A stretch of 64,000 nucleotides of DNA from Stenocarpella maydis (lineage: Eukaryota; Ascomycota; Sordariomycetes; Diaporthales; Diaporthaceae): the NCBI GenBank assembly GCA_002270565.1, contig NQMI01000145.1:51424-115423 (forward strand). Reading direction: 5' to 3'. Under the pieces are notes generated by a model, which was not told the DNA's origin, did no database searches, and saw only the letters and a program-made list of their open reading frames with translations. This document shows, in pieces, positions 59,186 through 64,000 of the stretch. Position numbers and translations under genes: made by a program. The number at the start of each line of letters is the position of its first letter. Position 1 is the stretch's first letter.

Positions 59186-60154
59186 ATGGAGTCGGCGCAA
59201 TACTCACGACTTCCCACGCTGCCGGATCCGGACTCATTCGAGCTGGAGCCCGACTACTTCGAGCTGGAGAAGCTCGTCCTGCAGCCGCCCAGCCGAGCCT
59301 CCCGCCTGAGGCACTGGGCGCGTCGCAATGCCCTGTTCGTCGGCCTCGTTGCCGTCTTCCTCACGGTCGCCACCCTCTACATCGCCGCGACACTCGCAGT
59401 CAGGCCAACGCTAGGCCTCATGGGAGGACTGCCGGGAGCATCGCTGAAGCAGGCTGTAGAAGAAAAACCGGCCCCGAGGCCCGAGATCGTGGACACGGGT
59501 AAGGGGGTCATGATAGAAGAGGGGCCCGACCGGACCGAGATCATCGAGGGGGACCAGAGCCAGCTGGTGGACGAGGGCGGCGTGGTGGAGGTACAAGGCA
59601 GCGGCAACGTGACTCTCGACGTCGCAGGGGCCGACGTCGTGGCCGAGGACAACAAGGGGCAGGCGACACTCGAGGGCGGCCAGCCCTCCAAGCAGAAGGG
59701 CCCCGCGGGGGAGCCCCCGGAGCCCACCATACCCATCAGGGCGGTGTTCTACAGCGGCTCCGAGGGCCCCAAGGCCTGCCGGGGCCACGTGCTGGCCGTG
59801 ATCAACCTCCCCAAGCCGGCTGGGCTCGGCGTCACGGGCGAGGCGCGGTGCTACAACTTCCCGGGCGGGCAGTACTCCGGGTGCGCGAACCTGTGGGCCA
59901 ACAAGGTGGATGGGTGCGCGGCCAGGGTGTTTGGGGACCCGAACTGCAAGGCGTACCTGAACACGGCGGCCTTCATGGCCGAGGACAGGGCGGTCGGGGG
60001 CCACTGGCGCAGCGTGGAGGTGCAGTGCGGCATCCCGGAGCCAGACCCGGCGACGCTGGGGAAGCCCCCCATGATGGACAAGATCTCGTCAATGGTTGAC
60101 AACGACAAGGCCAAGGCTGGGGGCCGGCGGGCAGCCCGTGGCCAACAGCCGTGA
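59186..60154 (+). CDS. Single-pass membrane protein with Cys-containing C-terminal domain, unknown
   Basis: Single exon, 322 aa, unrecognised family. A short acidic N-terminus (about 1-45) is followed by basic residues and one hydrophobic helix at about 50-75 (ALFVGLVAVFLTVATLYIAA), which suggests a type II membrane anchor. A low-complexity Gly/Glu/Val-rich stalk follows (about 80-185). The compact C-terminal domain (about 190-295) contains six cysteines (ACRGH, ARCYNF, SGCANL, DGCAAR, PNCKAY, VQCGIP) that could pair outside the cell. Codon use is GC3-rich, typical of an expressed fungal gene. A lineage-restricted cell-surface protein is likely; no function is proposed. Confidence 0.75.
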   Translation: MESAQYSRLPTLPDPDSFELEPDYFELEKLVLQPPSRASRLRHWARRNALFVGLVAVFLTVATLYIAATLAVRPTLGLMGGLPGASLKQAVEEKPAPRPEIVDTGKGVMIEEGPDRTEIIEGDQSQLVDEGGVVEVQGSGNVTLDVAGADVVAEDNKGQATLEGGQPSKQKGPAGEPPEPTIPIRAVFYSGSEGPKACRGHVLAVINLPKPAGLGVTGEARCYNFPGGQYSGCANLWANKVDGCAARVFGDPNCKAYLNTAAFMAEDRAVGGHWRSVEVQCGIPEPDPATLGKPPMMDKISSMVDNDKAKAGGRRAARGQQP

Positions 60155-60315
60155 AGCAGGCGCCTTGACCCGGGACAGGTTGGCCGGGGAGGGCCGTGGG
60201 AAGCCACACATCTCCACATCATGTGTCGTCGAGAGAGCGGCAGGGAGGGCAGACCAAGGCCCCGTGTTCACACGACGAGCTAGCTACACACGTGTCTAGG
60301 GTACATGGGGGCTGC

Positions 60316-60918
60316 TCAGTCGACTTCAATCTCGATGGTGTCCGACTCAAACGTGCCAGCGACGGCGCCACCGCCGTGTGCCCCCTTCTCGATCTCCTCG
60401 TCGCTCAGCTCAGCCCTTGGCTTCGGCCAGACTCCCATCCAGCGCCCCCTGGCCTGGACCTTGGACTTCCCCCCCCTCAGCTTCTCGACCGGCACCAGCA
60501 GCTCCCTCAGGACCACCTGGTTCTCCCTCGTGTCGCCTGGGCCCAGGCTTACGAGCGACTCGTCGCCGGGCGGCATCCTGCGCGAGACCATAACACGGTC
60601 TATCTCGAGCGGCTCGGGCGCACCGTCAGGGGTGATGCTGAGCAGGCCGAGCGACAGGGCGATCTCGTCCAGGGGCGACTCCCACGAGAGGATGGTGACG
60701 GGATCTGGAGAGTTGTTTGTGACCCTGATGGAGACAGTCGGCGGCGACCTTGACGCCTGGCTGAGCGTGACATGCAGCTGGGAGAGAACGGTGTCTTGGC
60801 CCGTCATCCTGAGCGAGGTCGGAACTTGGCCCAGGCCGCGGTAGACGAAGGTCAGGACGCCAAAGATGAAGAGGCCGGCGGAGACGGTGTGCAAGGCAAA
60901 CTGCGTCCGAGCAGGCAT
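60316..60918 (-). CDS. Membrane-anchored protein resembling the M35 propeptide fold, unknown
   Basis: Single exon, 200 aa. An N-terminal hydrophobic helix at about 8-27 (LHTVSAGLFIFGVLTFVYRG) is a signal anchor or signal peptide. The remainder is a beta-rich domain: LHVTLSQA, VSIRVTNNSPDPVTILSW, then SPLDEIALSLGLLSI, RRMPP and LGPGDTRENQVVL. The order resembles the prodomain of M35 deuterolysins, and part of it matches the prodomain encoded at 63,573 in this window (TN-S spacing and S-x-LD-x-x-A). No metalloprotease domain follows. It is convergent with the gene at 59,186 (161 bases). The prodomain similarity is by eye and needs a profile search. Confidence 0.7.
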   Translation of the reverse strand: MPARTQFALHTVSAGLFIFGVLTFVYRGLGQVPTSLRMTGQDTVLSQLHVTLSQASRSPPTVSIRVTNNSPDPVTILSWESPLDEIALSLGLLSITPDGAPEPLEIDRVMVSRRMPPGDESLVSLGPGDTRENQVVLRELLVPVEKLRGGKSKVQARGRWMGVWPKPRAELSDEEIEKGAHGGGAVAGTFESDTIEIEVD

Positions 60919-63572
60919 TGGCGATGAGGCTCGTGAGGAGTGGCGTCACGGTGTGAGTCCTGGCTGGCAGAAATCGTCACCCAGGCCTGCAAACAAGTTG
61001 GTGTGATGATACAGGTTAGAATCTAAGCTGGACAGGGTAATGGTATAGACCTGAATATAAAGCACCTGGTGCGAGGTACGCCGGACCAATGTCGCTCAGG
61101 AACATTGAAGGGTGGCGGTTGGTTGCATTTGCAGATGCCAAAATCCTCAGGTTGCGCGAGGGGGCATGTGAAAGGCGTGAAATTGTGAAAGGGCATGTTT
61201 TATCTCTTAGTAATTAGCTGAGGATGCCTCATCTGCGCGCCATTGGTCGTGGGCTCCCCCGCTTCGCTTCCTGGGCGGGCCTTGGCTCAGCATGTCTTGT
61301 CCAGCCAGCACGGAGGGCGTTTGGGCGCATTCACCACAACCACGAGGCTCTACAGCACATACATGGTACAGCATCCACTGGCGACCAGGACTGCCGAGGT
61401 CCACAACAGCAATTGTGCATACCCTACATAATGTTCGTCCCGTGTAATATCATGACCCCGCACCCAACCAGCTGCACATACGTGTCCGCATAATAAGCTC
61501 CAGAGTTTTGCTGTGGTCGTGGCGGTGATAACTGGCCACCGGACACTAACTACACTATGCCTGGGGCAAGCTCATGCTTCACGGCTAAGGCTTATTAAGT
61601 GGCACCGCCAAGCGGCATGTCCAGGCCAATGTGGGAAGGCGGCTCCTGCGTTGCCGCTTGGCGCCGAGAGCTTGGGACTTTATGCAGTGCCGCGGCCGAG
61701 ATTGGTTGGCCAGTCTGCTGTATTCTTCTAGTCAAGCAGTCTGGGAGACTGGGGACGCGGGTGCAAGTGTTGACAGCGCGCCTGCGGGCGGATGCCAGCA
61801 GCAATCAAGGTGAGCTCTAGCTCCGGGCCTGAGGACCTTGTTTGGGCTTGGTGTTCCTGAACGGTTAAGCTTATACTCGGACTGGTTTGCGGCTCTACTG
61901 CACAGTGCCGTAAACCTAGGTTCGTGTTCCTACAGTAGACAGCGGACTGGATTGTGGTCACAACTTCAGCACCTACATATGTAGGTACCTAGGTACCCAC
62001 AAGTCCATCCCATAGTTGAGTGTTGAGAGGTCAACATCAATTCCGTCCAGGACAGATCTTGCGACTTTTGGAAGGTGTCAACGGGAACTTGGAGAGCACA
62101 GCAAGTATAACCCAGTCCATAGGTTGTCAAGCCTCGCTCGTGTATCTGGGATAACAAACACCATCCGCCTATGGCTGCGGGCGCGGCCGGGCTTGGCTGG
62201 CTTGACGACACACCAAACAACGTGCACATGTGAGTGGAGACTGGTACCGACTCTGAAGAACCAAATCCGCAAGACTATCCTAGGAATCTCCACCTGGGGC
62301 CTGATGGAATCCACGAACCGCAGCAGCCGGCCCCTGAGGTGGCTGCTTGTCTTGTCCTCGCCACTCGGACAGTGCCTAGACGGATACTCTACTTCAGACA
62401 GTCACCGTCATCACTGTCCAGGGGCTTCACCAATCAAGGAGGCCAACGCCGCAACCCTCCTGACCTATGTGCTCCTGAGTGGCCATGAGCATAGCTTGTG
62501 CCTCTTCACTCGGAATGCAGCTCGCTCAGGGCCAAGCTACAGGGAAATTCCACAGAAGATCATTGGTGAAAACATACCGCATGCTATATGCGTTCCCCTC
62601 AACACAAGCCGGCATCGCCCCGCTCAGCCTCGCCCGCAAGAAAATGTTCCCAGCCTATCAAGGATTACAGAAGACATAGTCATCCTTCCCCGTACGTTGC
62701 ATACATGGAGAATTCCCACCGATGTCCCAGACGCAACCCACACAACTATGGCTTGCCGGCAGCGATGTTCGTATATCGTCGGCAGTAGACCAGCCCCCAT
62801 TATGTTGTCATTGCCTGACTGTCATACTCACCCAGCAGCCAGCTGTGAGGCGGGGGGCTAATCATGCAAATGCATGCCAATGAGGCACTTGGGGCTGGGT
62901 CCTACCGTTCAGGAAAGCTTCACTCCCTCCAAGGCGTCAAAGAGATCGTGAGTGCGTCTCGGCTCCCTTCCTCCTTCCAGACATCCTGGCCTTACTAGGG
63001 TAATCCCTGGACTCGTCAGACACGCTTCATTTGGTCCTATCAAGCCATGTCCTATACGTTTCCCAAGAACCGAACATCATGTTCACACCTCCGCAATAAT
63101 ATCGATGATACTTAGAACCCCAACACCTTCCCGGGCCTTTCTCCCTCCCACCTCCCCCAGCACCGCAGACCTTACAGCCCATCACCTCCCCGGGCACTGG
63201 CGATCGCCATCTCCGGCACTGCTAGCCGCCGTGCGGTTCTGCAGGGTGCCTTCCAGTCAGCTTCCGGATTTGTGATCCCAGCCGTCGTGAGGTGATGCTC
63301 CTATTTCATCTTCCCATCATGGTCTAGGTCCACTGCGTCGGGGGCCATTCCCACTTGGTAGATACCTGGGCAGAGTATATTGGCCTCGCAATTGCCATGG
63401 CGAGACAGATATAAAGACTCAACGACTTCTGCTGCCTTTTTGAATGCTGTGCTCCCTTCCCTTATCCCTCACGTCACCCCACCGTCCTTTACCGCCTCCA
63501 TATTCAGGCAAACGGCCCAGGTCCTCCCTCTTATATTCTCGCTTCTGCACGTGCTAGCAGCAGTCGGTCACC
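60919..63572. other. Long intergenic region upstream of the M35 protease
   Basis: About 2.65 kb with only short, overlapping open frames in both strands that lack features; the longest, 281 codons at 62,016-62,861, reads as low-quality Arg/Ser/Thr-rich sequence and was not called. The right end holds the M35 promoter. No RNA gene was recognised. Confidence 0.5.
63410..63415 (+). promoter_or_regulatory. TATA box of the M35 protease gene
   Basis: TATAAA lies 158-163 bases upstream of the M35 start codon, followed by a pyrimidine-rich leader (63,440-63,550), the common layout of highly expressed fungal secreted-enzyme genes. Confidence 0.55.
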
Positions 63573-64000
63573 ATGAAGTTCTTCGCCGGCCTCTCTCTCG
63601 TCGCCTCGGCACTCGCCGTCAGGATGGACGTCACCAAGCGTGCCAGCCCCCTCAAGGTCGAGATTCAGAGTACTGGTAACTCTGCCGTAAAGGCGGTCAT
63701 CACCAATACCGGCTCTGAACTCATCAAGCTAATGAAGACTGGTTCCATTCTGGACCAGACTGCCATCGAGAAGGCTCAGATCTTCTCTGGGGGTACGTAC
63801 CCACCCACCTTGTGTTCCACAAGGCCGCGGTTAAACCCTTGTCATGTCCTGCTGGGCTCGTGCCCTATGATCGTGCCCAGCATCATGCCACGGCAGTTCC
63901 CACAAGATGGCTGTGATTCCTGATGCCCCTTCCCCCCCAAGGCACATGACGGCTTACACGTTGAGCACGAAGGCCGTCACATAGCACAAGAGTTTTACTA
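63573..64000 (+). CDS. M35 deuterolysin-type metalloprotease, 5' part only
   Basis: Start of a secreted zinc endopeptidase of the deuterolysin (neutral protease 2) family; only the signal peptide and the beginning of the prodomain are inside the window. Exon 1 is 63573-63792. It has a signal peptide (MKFFAGLSLVASALA) and then prodomain sequence (LKVEIQSTGNSAVKAVITNT, then SILDQTAIEKAQIF). A GTACGT donor at 63,793 opens the first intron; I could not fix its acceptor before the window ends, so the catalytic HExxH region is not visible. The family call rests on the prodomain and signal peptide. Confidence 0.75.

Noticed and set aside
62016..62861. 281-codon plus-strand open frame upstream of the M35 protease
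   Set aside because: The composition is Ser/Arg/Thr-rich and feature-less, several other frames are open across the same stretch, and no splice or domain signal supports it.

Overview
The window is filamentous ascomycete (Pezizomycotina) nuclear DNA. Genes carry many short introns (about 50-130 nt) with fungal branch points, two fungal iterative polyketide synthases are present, and GC-normal gene blocks alternate with AT-rich, stop-riddled stretches that look like repeat-induced point mutation (RIP). A sordariomycete is plausible but not proven. Gene models below were built by joining exons at visible splice sites; coding lengths divide by three in every complete model.

Layout. 1-6,833: AT-rich, RIP-like repeat debris. 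6,834-7,620: a degraded or unrecognised minus-strand coding remnant. 7,990-41,933: a biosynthetic gene cluster of about 34 kb containing a non-reducing PKS (SAT-KS-MAT-PT-ACP-ACP-TE, minus), a FAD monooxygenase fused to an acetoacetate-decarboxylase-like domain (minus), a LigB/DODA-type extradiol dioxygenase (plus), an NRPS-like A-T-R carboxylate reductase (plus), a CCoAOMT-like O-methyltransferase (minus), a second FAD monooxygenase (plus), a COMT-like O-methyltransferase (minus) and a highly reducing PKS (KS-AT-DH-degenerate MT-ER-KR-ACP, plus). 42,131-43,870: an anion:cation-symporter-type MFS transporter at the cluster edge. 45,630-48,046: a secreted M28 glutamate-carboxypeptidase-like enzyme. 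49,535-58,199: a second functional group that looks catabolic: a 2,3-dihydroxybenzoate-decarboxylase-like amidohydrolase, an aldehyde dehydrogenase, a salicylate-hydroxylase-like FAD monooxygenase and a sugar-porter-family MFS transporter, arranged as divergent and convergent pairs. 59,186-60,918: two membrane-anchored proteins of unknown role. 63,573-end: the 5' part of an M35 deuterolysin protease that runs off the window.

How the cluster may work (inference): the HR-PKS makes a reduced, unmethylated acyl chain, the NR-PKS SAT domain accepts it as starter, the PT domain aromatises the extended chain and the TE releases an alkyl-resorcylic-type product. The A-T-R enzyme could reduce the aryl acid to an aldehyde, the two FMOs hydroxylate, the two OMTs methylate, and the extradiol dioxygenase may open the oxygenated ring. 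HR-PKS/NR-PKS pairs are well known, but I do not recognise this accessory set (extradiol ring cleavage, FMO-ADC fusion and carboxylate reductase together) as a characterised pathway. No cluster-specific transcription factor and no P450 is visible.
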